Assembly (NCBI GenBank): GCA_040904925.1
Contig: JBBDSP010000006.1
Location: forward strand, 186,001-250,000
DNA from: Gracilimonas sp040904925
GTDB lineage: Bacteria > Bacteroidota > Rhodothermia > Balneolales > Balneolaceae
Length of the DNA stretch: 64,000 nt
Direction of reading: 5' to 3'
The stretch's first letter is position 1. Each line of letters starts with the position of its first letter. Both the position numbers and the translations under genes were made by a program. Below are positions 8,980 through 17,477 of this stretch, piece after piece. A model generated the notes under the pieces. That model was not told where the DNA came from, ran no database searches, and worked only from the letters and a program-made list of their open reading frames with translations.

Positions 8980-9317
8980 ACATTTATCTATTATTCTGAT
9001 GCTACGGAAACATACACTTCGGGAATACCCTATTATACACCGGATCAATATTTTTCTCAGGGGATAGGTGCTGATATTCAATACCGAAACCCGGATTCTT
9101 TTGATTACAAACCAGGCTTACCGGTGAAGTTATCGGTAAATATGAACGCAGGGATGGTTATTATCTGACTGGAAGGATCGAACTCGAACATACATCTGAT
9201 AATTTTTGGAGGATAAGGATCGGCTCCGAAATTTCAACAAGCAGTGTGTACAGATCAAACAGATTATTTTTCATGATCTCACACTCCTTTCCAAGAAAAT
9301 TAATACCAAATAGATAG
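8980..9317 (+). pseudogene. Decayed 3' remnant of an outer-membrane beta-barrel-type gene
   Basis: This 371-bp stretch between genes still reads as protein in two frames. From 8980, in frame with the kinase stop, it encodes YYSDATETYTSGIPYYTPDQ and YFSQGIGADIQYRNP up to a TGA at 9166-9168. The next frame continues with YERRDGYYLTGRIELEHTSD, FWRIRIGSEISTSSVYRSN and RLFFMISHSFP, ending at TAG 9315-9317. The alternating aromatic/polar strands and the aromatic-rich end resemble the C terminus of an outer-membrane barrel (for example the BcsC/YaiO-like C-terminal barrels). No start, no N-terminal part, one frameshift: a relic. The family assignment is a guess. Confidence 0.6.
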
Positions 9318-9350
9318 AAACATAAGTACAAGTATTTACGTATTTCAGAC

Positions 9351-9659
9351 ATGAGAATTTTGAATAAGCATTTAGAATGGGTGGTATTTACCGCCGGTTT
9401 ATTATTATTGGGATTCATGAATCCTGAGAATGCCGGAACTTCATTCTGTTTGTTTGATCTGGCAGGTTTAAATTTTTGTCCGGGAGAAGGGTTAGGGCAC
9501 TCAATAGCTTATACGTTCAGAGGTGATTTTAACTCTGCTTTAGACGCCCATTTTGCCGGCCCTCTGTCCATAGTTGTATTAAGTCTCAGGATTATTCATT
9601 TATGGCGCAGAAATTATATTAAATCAACACTAAATACAGGAAACAACAATCATGGCTAA
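9351..9659 (+). CDS. DUF2752-family small membrane protein
   Basis: 102 residues, two or three membrane segments (about 10-25, 38-50, 68-85). The family signature is a CPxCGxTR-like turn followed by RGDF; here it reads FCPGEGLGHSIAYTFRGDF, so the first cysteine and RGDF are kept but the second cysteine is replaced by Glu and T/R by G/H. Function of the family is unknown. The stop overlaps the TM2-domain gene by 8 nt; DUF2752 and TM2 genes are frequent neighbours. Confidence 0.75.
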   Translation: MRILNKHLEWVVFTAGLLLLGFMNPENAGTSFCLFDLAGLNFCPGEGLGHSIAYTFRGDFNSALDAHFAGPLSIVVLSLRIIHLWRRNYIKSTLNTGNNNHG

Positions 9660-9993
9660 TGTAATTGATCATCTACCGGAAATTGATGGCGACGAAGCCC
9701 TATATGTAGGGAAACTGATGGAAAGTTTATCAGATGAACAAGCTTCAAAATTTACTTCTGTCTATCGCTCACGGCGTAAAGATCCTCAAACTATCCTGAT
9801 CACTTGTATTCTGGGATTCTTTTTGATCGCAGGAGTTCATCGGTTAATACTGAATCAGATCGGTATGGGAATTTTGTACATCTTTACCGGAGGACTTTGC
9901 CTGATTGGAACCATTGTAGATCTGGTCAATTACAAAGATCTCGCCTTTCAGTATAACAGGGCAATCGCAAAAGAAGTACACTCATATGTTTGA
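9652..9993 (+). CDS. TM2-domain membrane protein
   Basis: 113 residues. The N-terminal 40 residues are hydrophilic; then two hydrophobic helices separated by a short polar turn form a TM2 domain: ILITCILGFFLIAGVHRLIL, then GMGILYIFTGGLCLIGTIVD. The conserved pattern (GxxGxHxFY, then G.LQL.T.GG.GIW..D) is recognisable although the first turn is diverged. Role unknown. It overlaps the DUF2752 gene and lies 6 nt before the HD-domain gene, so the three are probably co-transcribed. Confidence 0.8.
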   Translation: MANVIDHLPEIDGDEALYVGKLMESLSDEQASKFTSVYRSRRKDPQTILITCILGFFLIAGVHRLILNQIGMGILYIFTGGLCLIGTIVDLVNYKDLAFQYNRAIAKEVHSYV

Positions 9994-9999
9994 TAAGTT

Positions 10000-10533
10000 A
10001 TGACTAGAAAAGAATCAGAAAATCTGCTTAGAGAATACATTGAAAGTGAAAGCCTGATCAATCATTGTGAAATGGTAGCCCAGGCTATGGAGGCTTATGC
10101 AAAGTCTTTGGATAAATCAGAAAAAGATATAGAAGAGTGGTGGGCGGCCGGATTGCTACATGATCTGGATTGGGAGAAGTACCCTGATGAGCATCCTAAT
10201 AAGGCTGTAAATGATATCCTTCCTGAAAAAAGATATTCGGAAAAGATAATTGAGGCTATCAAAGCCCATGCTCCTGAACGAACCGGAAAAGAGCCTGAAA
10301 CCGAAATCGAACGATTTCTCTTCGCATGTGATGAACTTTCGGGATTTATGAACGCTGTTTCCCTGATGCGTCCCAATAAGTTTGAGGATATGAAAGTCAA
10401 ATCAGTAACCAAAAAACTGAAAGACTCTAAATTTGCAGCAAATGTTCCAAGAGAGGATATAAGTAAAGGGGCCGAATTAATAGGGAAGGAGTTGAGAGAT
10501 CATATTTCATTCATGATCTCTGTATACCGTTAA
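10000..10533 (+). CDS. HD-domain phosphohydrolase-like protein
   Basis: 177 residues forming one HD superfamily domain. The metal-binding residues are visible as H22 (INHCEMV), H54-D55 (GLLHDLDWEK), H90 (KAHAPERTG) and a C-terminal Asp (FACDELSGF, about 111). Proteins of this size class are annotated as HDIG/HDOD-like hydrolases and act on nucleotides or phosphorylated cofactors; the substrate cannot be read from sequence. It is the third gene of the DUF2752-TM2-HD run. Confidence 0.85.
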   Translation: MTRKESENLLREYIESESLINHCEMVAQAMEAYAKSLDKSEKDIEEWWAAGLLHDLDWEKYPDEHPNKAVNDILPEKRYSEKIIEAIKAHAPERTGKEPETEIERFLFACDELSGFMNAVSLMRPNKFEDMKVKSVTKKLKDSKFAANVPREDISKGAELIGKELRDHISFMISVYR

Positions 10534-10614
10534 AAGAGGGTTATTTCCTTTTTATATTTTTTTAAAGTAAATTTTATAGTGGTTTAAGAGATAACACTAA
10601 TCAAATAAAACACT

Positions 10615-11883
10615 ATGAGAGTAATATGCTATGCACTTCTTCTTGTACTGAGTGTTTCACTCAGCGTTAACGCACAGAATCTGGATCTTAAATATCATGG
10701 TTCAATTGATCTGTATGAGGGGTTAGATCAAAGTTTTTATACACAGAGTAATTTTGGGGTTAAAAATGCAGTTTACTCATCCTTTCCCGTAACAACAATG
10801 ATCCGTCATAACAGAGTAGATGGATTGTTTATTGGTTATCAGGAAGAAAAAATGGATTGGAATAACTCCAATTTTTTAGGAATTGATAATGTTGACCTTC
10901 ACGGCCTGATCGGTTATTCGGTAGCATTAAATGAATTACAATATTCGGTAGGAGCTGAAAAAAGCATCGGGAATGATCGGAAGTGGATGCTCCTTGGAGG
11001 ACAGCTGCACAACACCACTGCAACAGAGGATTACTGGAGGTCGGGTATCTATGAGAATAGCTTATCATCATTTGCAACCGGTTTTGATTTCCATGATTAT
11101 TACAAAGCGGATGGTTATGGTTTCTATACCTTATTGAAACCTATCAGGTTCATTGAGATCGGGGCTTCCTATAATTATGACCAGTTTAGTTCTCTGGAAG
11201 TAAATACAGATTTCTCTCTGATCTCTAAGTATTCTTCTTTCAGGATCAATCCCGCTATTGATTCACAGGCAGATCAGATCAGTCAGCAAAGCTTGAATTT
11301 AGGGCTTACTTTAAGCCCAAGAGGTATTACCGAGCTTTCATCTCTGTCAACCTCCATTTCCATGAAAGCTGAATTAGCCGACCTCGGTAGTTTTGATAAT
11401 GATTTCATGTATAACCGGTATCAGATAGAGGCTAAATCATTTTTAAGATTGGACAGTAGTACGCTTTTTAAATGGAGAGTGATGGCCGGAAGTATTACCG
11501 GAGAAGCACCTGACTTTAAGAACTTTGCTCTAGGTGGTATTGGAAGCATGAGGGCTTTGGGCTATAAGTCTTTAACAGGAAATCAGATGCTGCTCAGTAA
11601 TTTTGAGATCGAATTTGGTAAATCATCTTCCCACAAAGGAAACTGGCCTGATCTGAGCTCAACTTCCATTTCGCTGTTCCTTGATTCCGGAGCTTCCAAT
11701 TTTAATACTCAGAATTATACTTCCCAGGATCCCTTTAACAATTTTGATCTATCAATATCAGAATTATCACATAATGTCGGAATTGGGTTAGGATTAGGAA
11801 TGGTACGATTTGAAATTGCAAAACCTGTTGCAGGTGTACAGGGACAATCTTCTTTCTGGATACGTTTCAACCCAACTTTTTAG
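10615..11883 (+). CDS. Secreted outer-membrane beta-barrel protein with Omp85-like C-terminal motif
   Basis: 422 residues with a clear signal peptide (about 1-20, LLLVLSVSLSVNAQ). The mature part is made of amphipathic strands typical of a barrel. Near residue 306 it has LGGIGSMRALGYKSL followed by NFEIEFG, which resembles the GG..RGY motif of the Omp85/surface-antigen barrel, and it ends in Phe as outer-membrane barrels do. No POTRA domains are present, so it is not BamA or TamA. The function is unknown; a stand-alone porin-like barrel is the likely type. A strong terminator follows. Confidence 0.7.
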   Translation: MRVICYALLLVLSVSLSVNAQNLDLKYHGSIDLYEGLDQSFYTQSNFGVKNAVYSSFPVTTMIRHNRVDGLFIGYQEEKMDWNNSNFLGIDNVDLHGLIGYSVALNELQYSVGAEKSIGNDRKWMLLGGQLHNTTATEDYWRSGIYENSLSSFATGFDFHDYYKADGYGFYTLLKPIRFIEIGASYNYDQFSSLEVNTDFSLISKYSSFRINPAIDSQADQISQQSLNLGLTLSPRGITELSSLSTSISMKAELADLGSFDNDFMYNRYQIEAKSFLRLDSSTLFKWRVMAGSITGEAPDFKNFALGGIGSMRALGYKSLTGNQMLLSNFEIEFGKSSSHKGNWPDLSSTSISLFLDSGASNFNTQNYTSQDPFNNFDLSISELSHNVGIGLGLGMVRFEIAKPVAGVQGQSSFWIRFNPTF

Positions 11884-11913
11884 AAACCGAATAATATTAT
11901 AGAACATAAAATG

Positions 11914-11946
11914 AAACCCGGACCGATCAAAGTCCGGGTTTTTTCT
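11914..11946 (+). terminator. Rho-independent terminator after the barrel gene
   Basis: AACCCGGAC (11915-11923) pairs with GTCCGGGTT (11932-11940) around an 8-nt loop and is followed by TTTTC. It is GC-rich with a T tract, 30 nt after the stop of the barrel protein. Confidence 0.9.
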
Positions 11947-12094
11947 TTAGGGCATTTGGTGCTTATGCAGCATCCAAAAGCTCTTTTGCTCTTCGTTCAG
12001 AAAGTACGTTACTACATTACTTAAGTTTCAATCTTGCTCAAGTCTTCCCATTTTTAAATTAAGTTTAGATTATTCTCTTTTGTTCAGGGATTAG

Positions 12095-12102
12095 TATCTT
12101 TA
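12095..12102 (+). promoter_or_regulatory. Candidate -7 promoter element before mltG
   Basis: TATCTTTA lies only 3 nt before the mltG ATG. TATCTTAG lies in the identical position (35903-35910) before the helicase gene at 35914, and TACCTTTA occurs about 35 nt before the genes at 4124 and 41238. The pattern resembles the TAnnTTTG -7 box of Bacteroidota. If these are promoters, the mltG and helicase mRNAs would be almost leaderless. No convincing -33 box was found. Confidence 0.3.
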
Positions 12103-12105
12103 AGT

Positions 12106-13194
12106 ATGAATCTGCAGAACTTGATCTCCCTTAAAAAATCTGAATTAGTAACAATACTGCTCATATTTGTACTGGTCGTTACTGCCGTATTGAGTTCACG
12201 TCTTATAAGACTTACTTCAGACTCTGCAGTATATTTTGATCAGGAAACTGAATTAATTTTCAATGAATTGAGTGGGCTGGATTCCCTTTACAATTTGCTC
12301 GAAGAAAAAGAGATTGAAGTAAAAGAGGGGGAATTGAACTGGGCCGCAGGAATCTTGGGTTGGCGGAGGTACCAGAGAGGCCGCTACGTTTTTGAAGGCA
12401 CGTATTCCTACAATGACTTTCTTTCCCGGATGACAAAAGGAATACAGGATCCTTCCTCCGTAGTAATATTACCGGGTTCAACCATTCCCAGGTTTTCTGA
12501 GTCAGTATCTGAAAGTTTTTATTTTGAAAGGGATGATCTGGAAGCCGTATTTACAGACAGCTCCTATCTTGCTGAGAAGGGACTGACGACAGAACAATTG
12601 TTTGGAAGGATGTCGCCTGATACCTATCTAATATACTGGACTACGACTCCACAAGGTTTTATCAATAAGGTGTTGAGGGAGTTTGAAAGGAGCATTTCAG
12701 AGGATCATATAAGAAAGGCTCAAGAGCTTGGACAATCAATTGATGAAATTATTACTCTTGCATCCATTGTTGAATGGGAAGCAAAATTATCAGAAGAAAA
12801 AAAGAGAATAAGTGGGTTATACTGGAATCGCCTGAATCGTGGAATGAGACTTCAGGCAGATCCGACTGTCAATTTTGCTTTGGGTGAACGCCGACGTCTA
12901 CTATTTGAAGATTATCAAATTGATCACCCTTTTAATACTTATCTGAACAGAGGATTACCTCCGGGGCCTATTACAAACCCAAGTCTCTCAACTATTGAAG
13001 CGGCCTTATATCCTGAAGATCATGACTATTTATATATGGTTGCTAATCCAGCAGGCGGGCATGTTTTTACCAGAACGTTTCAAGAACACCAAGTTGAAAG
13101 TGAAAAATGGCGTATATGGCTCAGGGAACAATACCGAATAAAACGCCAACTTGAAGCCGAGCAAGAACAAGCCGATGATGCTAAGACAAGCTAA
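12106..13194 (+). CDS. mltG: Endolytic murein transglycosylase MltG (YceG-like)
   Basis: Inner-membrane lytic transglycosylase that cuts nascent glycan strands during peptidoglycan synthesis. 362 residues: an N-terminal membrane anchor (about 15-32), a LysM-like region, then the YceG domain. The catalytic Glu is E223 in ITLASIVEWEAK (usual ASIVEKE). Downstream blocks LQADPTVNFAL, NTYLNRGLPPGPITNPS and YMVANPAGGHVFT are family signatures. It stands alone between a terminator and a convergent gene. Confidence 0.94.
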   Translation: MNLQNLISLKKSELVTILLIFVLVVTAVLSSRLIRLTSDSAVYFDQETELIFNELSGLDSLYNLLEEKEIEVKEGELNWAAGILGWRRYQRGRYVFEGTYSYNDFLSRMTKGIQDPSSVVILPGSTIPRFSESVSESFYFERDDLEAVFTDSSYLAEKGLTTEQLFGRMSPDTYLIYWTTTPQGFINKVLREFERSISEDHIRKAQELGQSIDEIITLASIVEWEAKLSEEKKRISGLYWNRLNRGMRLQADPTVNFALGERRRLLFEDYQIDHPFNTYLNRGLPPGPITNPSLSTIEAALYPEDHDYLYMVANPAGGHVFTRTFQEHQVESEKWRIWLREQYRIKRQLEAEQEQADDAKTS

Positions 13195-13209
13195 AAATCA
13201 GGTTTTAGA

Positions 13210-14916
13210 TCAGTTATCTGATGTCGAAATTCGCTTTATTTGTACTTCCTGATTTATGTGTGTATCTCTGAAACTCACGTCCGTAATAATTCCGCGATAA
13301 TTATTGAATTTTTTAAGCCCTTCTTTGAGGTAAACCGGATTTTGAACCTGCTCAAGTGTCTGTAAAACAACATTTGCAGCATCATAGCCTATAAAAGCAA
13401 AACGATTTGGGGTCGTATCAAATCGCAGGCGGAATGCACTTTCAAAATCATCACGGGCAGAGCTTCCATCTTCATCCAACTCAAAGGTTTTAGTATAATA
13501 GACTTCAGTATCAGTTAACCGTGTTGATGAAATGTCAACGGTTTCCCATTCTTCCGAGCCAAGAATGGTCATATCACTTCGCATAGCTTCAAGATTTGTA
13601 AGCAGAGAACTAATCAATGTTTGCGCAATATTACCGGTGAATGGAGCATAAACAGCCTGAATGTTATAGTTATAAACGGTATCAACTTCGGGATCAAAAG
13701 TTTGAACGTATTCACTTATATCATAACCGTCGGAGGCAAGATCCTCTACATAATAACGAACAACTTCGCCGCCTAACTTTCGGGCTTCATCCAAAAATGC
13801 CACAGCTGACGGTTCACCTAATGAGCCTCGTTCCGCAATTACAGCCAAAGTATCAAGTCCAAGGGTGTTAACGGCATATCGGGCCATTCTCTGTCCTTGA
13901 ATAGCAAAGGTAGGATTTAACTGAAAGGTATAATTATGGTCCAGGTTAAGGCTGTCAGAATTCGCAAGAGGAGTCAAAAGGGGAGTTTCATATTGTTCTG
14001 CAAATTTTGAAAGTTCGGTTGCTACTTCAGAAAAAAGTGGCCCTATCATGACATCCACGTTATGATTCCAAACCAGATCGTTGGCTATAGCAGAGGCATT
14101 TGAAGCAGAAGTTTCTGTATCCTTGTAGGTTATAAAAGCTTTTTGATCTGTATTCTGGCTGTTAAAATTCTCTACGGCCAGTTGAATCCCAAAATAGAGA
14201 TGCTGAGAGACTTCAAAGTCAGCTGTTTCAATATCAAATTCAGGTAAAGCAACTCCAATGTTGTAGGCAATGCCTGAAGGAGCTTTTGCGTAATTATTTG
14301 GGTTGTAACGCTGCCAGTATCTGGCTGAATCACTCAAAATGGATTCAATAGAGGCATATTGAGTTGTATCACTATCAACGGTATTATTTTTGTAGGCAGT
14401 AAATAATGCTTTCGCAGAAGCCAGGTCTACGGTGCCAATGGCTGATTCAACCAAGTCTAACCGTACATTGTCATAAGCAGAAGCCCGAAAGACTTGAAAA
14501 CGCTGTTCAAGTGAAAGGTAAGACGTAAGGTCTCTGTAAAAATTATAAGCATCTAAACGTATCGAGAGCTGGCGGGATGTTTCCTTCAATTCATACAATG
14601 CATCTAAAGCTGCGACAAAATTCTTTAACTGAAAGTCAGCTAAAGCTTTGGTGTATTTAGCCTCAAGCATAATTTCTTCTGCAGTGCTGTCAACTTTATG
14701 TAGATAATGTTTCGCTTTCAGATAGTTGTTTAGTGCAAAATGACTTTTTCCGGCAAAAAGGTTTGCTTCCGGGGAATCAATGTCATCAAAAACCTGAAGG
14801 GCACGTTCAAAATTTCCTTCTTCATAAAACTCAATTCCGGTATCAATGGATTGAGCAAAAACCGATGAAGAAGCTGTTATCAATAATATTAAAAAAGTAA
14901 ATACTGTTCTTTTCAT
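13210..14916 (-). CDS. Secreted TPR / type-1 periplasmic-binding-fold protein (LpoA-like layout)
   Basis: 568 residues with a signal peptide (about 1-21, ending SSVFAQ). Residues 25-200 hold TPR-like helical repeats. From about residue 215 a periplasmic-binding type 1 domain of the Leu/Ile/Val receptor class follows: IQLAVENFNSQN, VDVMIGPLFSEVA, and FIGYDAANVVLQTLEQVQN near the end. This layout resembles LpoA, the activator of penicillin-binding protein 1A, and also amino-acid receptor proteins of ABC systems. No permease or ATPase genes are adjacent, so an envelope role is more likely than transport. It is convergent with mltG (15-bp gap). Confidence 0.7.
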   Translation of the reverse strand: MKRTVFTFLILLITASSSVFAQSIDTGIEFYEEGNFERALQVFDDIDSPEANLFAGKSHFALNNYLKAKHYLHKVDSTAEEIMLEAKYTKALADFQLKNFVAALDALYELKETSRQLSIRLDAYNFYRDLTSYLSLEQRFQVFRASAYDNVRLDLVESAIGTVDLASAKALFTAYKNNTVDSDTTQYASIESILSDSARYWQRYNPNNYAKAPSGIAYNIGVALPEFDIETADFEVSQHLYFGIQLAVENFNSQNTDQKAFITYKDTETSASNASAIANDLVWNHNVDVMIGPLFSEVATELSKFAEQYETPLLTPLANSDSLNLDHNYTFQLNPTFAIQGQRMARYAVNTLGLDTLAVIAERGSLGEPSAVAFLDEARKLGGEVVRYYVEDLASDGYDISEYVQTFDPEVDTVYNYNIQAVYAPFTGNIAQTLISSLLTNLEAMRSDMTILGSEEWETVDISSTRLTDTEVYYTKTFELDEDGSSARDDFESAFRLRFDTTPNRFAFIGYDAANVVLQTLEQVQNPVYLKEGLKKFNNYRGIITDVSFRDTHINQEVQIKRISTSDN

Positions 14917-15003
14917 TAAGATATGTGGATTAGTTACATCATTTATAACTGCTTTTAAACTAAAAAGTTCTGCACTGGAATGCTTCTTTACAGATATAAA
15001 TAT

Positions 15004-15043
15004 TTTAAAAAGGGATCAGATCAAGCTAAAGCCGATCTGATCC
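15004..15043 (-). terminator. Rho-independent terminator of the AbgT gene
   Basis: Perfect 10-bp inverted repeat GGATCAGATC (15013-15022) and GATCTGATCC (15034-15043). Read on the minus strand, the stem is followed by CTTTTTAAAAT. It lies about 20 nt after the transporter stop. Confidence 0.85.
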
Positions 15044-15064
15044 TAATTAATCAATGATAAATTA

Positions 15065-16651
15065 TCAGGGAGCAGGGTAGAGATAGTTAGCCTCAAAGCT
15101 GAGTGGAATACCTATCCACCAGTACAAGAGTAAGAATATCGTCCACACCACCATGAATATCAGAGAATAAGGCACCATCATTGAGATCAACGTTCCTATT
15201 CCTGTATTCTTTACATAACGCTGACAAAATACAACCACTAACGGGAAGTATGGAAGTAGTGGTGTGATAATGTTTGAAACAGAATCACCAACCCGATAGG
15301 CTGCCTGTGTAAGGTCAGGGGAGATGCCAAGTTGCATAAGCATAGGTACAAATATTGGAGCTATTAGTGCCCATTTTGCAGATGCTGAACCTACAAGTAA
15401 ATTAACCATGGCACTCAGGATGATTATGCCAACGATCGTTATTTGCCCGGGTAGATTAAGGGATTGAAGGAAATTAGCGCCTTCAAGAGCTATCAAAAGA
15501 CCAATATTTGATTTAGCAAAGGCATCAATAAATAAGGCACAGAAAAAGGCCATCACAATGTAATATCCCATGCTTTCCATCGACTTCTTCATGTTGTCGA
15601 TCATATCCTTGGAGGATTTATATTTTCCTGAGGCATACCCGTAAACAACACCCGGAATCAACAAGAAGATAAAGATGAGAGGAACGATGGCCTGCATGAG
15701 CGGAGCCTGAAAGGAGAATAGCGAACTTACATCTGGGTTATCCCAATTTGGATCACGTAATGCTGAACTTTCAGGCCATGCCCACACGAATAATCCAATA
15801 ACTCCGAGCATCATGGCTGCAAATCCTAACCAAAATGCACGGCTTTCTTTGTCAGTTACCTTTTCCATCTGTGGCATCTCGTCTTCATCTCCATCAACTT
15901 TAACGTCTTTAAGACGGGGTTCAACGATCTTATCCGTTATATACCATCCCACCAAAACAATGAGAATACTGGAAGCGGCCGTAAAATAAATGTTGTTCAA
16001 TGGATTAAGGGCAATCCCGGGGTCGAGAATTCGGGCAGCTTCAAGAGTAAAGCTCATGATCAACGGATCAATGGCTGAAGGGATAAAGTTGGCTGAAAAT
16101 CCACCGCTAACCCCCGCAAAAGCTGCAGCAATACCGGCAAGTGGATGCCTTCCTGCTGCATAAAATATCACACCGCCTAATGGAATTACAAGCACATAAC
16201 CGGCATCTGCAGCTGTATGGCTCACAATCGCGATAAGTATAAGCATTGGGGTTAGAAATGCTTTTGGAGTGAAGTTGAGCAGCTTCTTAAGCCCGGCATC
16301 AATCCACCCGGAATGCTCTGCTACTCCAACTCCTAACATAGCCACCAGTACAATTCCCAGCGGTGCAAAAAGCACAAATGTTTCGATCATGTTAGCGAGA
16401 AAGGCTGCAAGGCTAGATCCAGTTAATAGGTTTTTTACTTCAAGCTCATCTCCAGTAAGCGGATGTGTAGCTCCGAAGTCAATAGGAGATAGTATTGCCG
16501 AAAGGATCCAAACCAGTACCAGCAAAATGAAGAATAGCATCGCAGGATCTGGCAGTTTATTACCGGACTTCTCAATTATATTCAAAAACTTATTAAACAA
16601 AGATGTTTTTTCTTTGCCCTCGTCTTGTGATTTTTTCTTGCTCTTTTCCAC
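15065..16651 (-). CDS. AbgT-family transporter
   Basis: 528 residues with about 11-13 membrane segments and an N-terminal Lys-rich cytoplasmic tail. The AbgT family includes the E. coli p-aminobenzoyl-glutamate importer and MtrF/YdaH-type exporters of folate antimetabolites such as sulfonamides. Recognisable parts are GSGNKLPDPAMLFFILL-like N terminus, SHTAADAGYVLVIPLGG, and VNLLVGSASAKWALIAPIFVP with the following PLLPYFPLVVVF. Direction and substrate cannot be decided. A single-gene unit ending in a terminator. Confidence 0.92.
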   Translation of the reverse strand: MEKSKKKSQDEGKEKTSLFNKFLNIIEKSGNKLPDPAMLFFILLVLVWILSAILSPIDFGATHPLTGDELEVKNLLTGSSLAAFLANMIETFVLFAPLGIVLVAMLGVGVAEHSGWIDAGLKKLLNFTPKAFLTPMLILIAIVSHTAADAGYVLVIPLGGVIFYAAGRHPLAGIAAAFAGVSGGFSANFIPSAIDPLIMSFTLEAARILDPGIALNPLNNIYFTAASSILIVLVGWYITDKIVEPRLKDVKVDGDEDEMPQMEKVTDKESRAFWLGFAAMMLGVIGLFVWAWPESSALRDPNWDNPDVSSLFSFQAPLMQAIVPLIFIFLLIPGVVYGYASGKYKSSKDMIDNMKKSMESMGYYIVMAFFCALFIDAFAKSNIGLLIALEGANFLQSLNLPGQITIVGIIILSAMVNLLVGSASAKWALIAPIFVPMLMQLGISPDLTQAAYRVGDSVSNIITPLLPYFPLVVVFCQRYVKNTGIGTLISMMVPYSLIFMVVWTIFLLLYWWIGIPLSFEANYLYPAP

Positions 16652-16790
16652 GATATAAGATTTTATTTTAATTTTCGATGGCGGAAAATAACATATTCAG
16701 TAATCTATTCAATACCCGAAATAAAGTATTGATTTATTTAGTCTGCTTCTTTTAATTCAGGTGTAAATAAAATGAGGCTGAGGGGAGTTT

Positions 16791-17462
16791 ATGTTCAAGA
16801 AAATAAAAGCAAAACTGGCACAACTAGCAGTCAAACCGGAACCTATCGATGTATCGGAATTTGGAGATTCGCTGGCCGAAAGTGTATCATGGTCGCCTGC
16901 AAAAGGTGGCGGAACCAATATAAAAACGCATAGTTTGGCTAAAGAAGATTATAACCGATATTCCTTCAAGGCCACGTATTCAGCTGTTCTTTTCTTTGGG
17001 GTATTCGTATTGTTTGGCGCAATCTTCCCAATTGTATTCATAACAAGTAATTCAGAAGGGGTAGGATTAGTGAGTTGGGAAAGTCTTGGAGTAATTGGTT
17101 TTGGGCTAATATTTATGGGAGCAGGACTTTTTATGGGATACCGTTTTATGCGTCCAATCGTTTTTGATAAAAGTGTGGGCTTTTTTTGGAAGGGCTGGAA
17201 ACAACCCGAAATGTATGGAAGTGATAATCCGAAAGGTGCCATAAGATTAAGTGATATTCATGCCTTTCAGATCTTATCGGAATACATAAAAAGTGATAAT
17301 TCTTCCTATCACAGTTATGAGTTAAATCTGATCCTGAAAGATGGAAACCGTCATAATGTAATAGACCACGGTAAGCTTTCTGCCTTGCGAGAAGATGCTA
17401 AGGAACTTTCAAAATTTTTGGGCAAACCGGTCTGGGATATCACAGAACGTAGTAGGAGGTAA
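16791..17462 (+). CDS. Membrane protein of unknown function, two helices
   Basis: 223 residues. Two membrane helices at about 65-85 and 101-123 separate a 60-residue basic N-terminal tail from a C-terminal cytoplasmic-type domain. The latter (KGAIRLSDIHAFQILSEYIK, ELNLILKDGNRHNVIDHG) has the strand pattern of a small PH-like fold in which a membrane protein reports surface settings of a conserved DUF. A strong Shine-Dalgarno (GAGGGGAG, about 16780-16787) precedes the ATG. Divergent from AbgT and convergent with guaA. I do not recognise the family. Confidence 0.65.
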   Translation: MFKKIKAKLAQLAVKPEPIDVSEFGDSLAESVSWSPAKGGGTNIKTHSLAKEDYNRYSFKATYSAVLFFGVFVLFGAIFPIVFITSNSEGVGLVSWESLGVIGFGLIFMGAGLFMGYRFMRPIVFDKSVGFFWKGWKQPEMYGSDNPKGAIRLSDIHAFQILSEYIKSDNSSYHSYELNLILKDGNRHNVIDHGKLSALREDAKELSKFLGKPVWDITERSRR

Positions 17463-17477
17463 TAACTTCCTGTATTA

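Noticed and set aside
9161..9418. 85-codon minus-strand frame over the pseudogene and the DUF2752 start
   Set aside because: It is antisense to the better-supported relic and DUF2752 gene and has no recognisable features.
15013..15043. Palindrome below the AbgT gene as an operator
   Set aside because: Its position after the stop and the T tract on the minus strand fit a terminator better.
17455..17477. AGGAGGT/ACTTCCT hairpin as a terminator between convergent genes
   Set aside because: Short stem with a wobble pair, overlapping the coding end, and no T tract.
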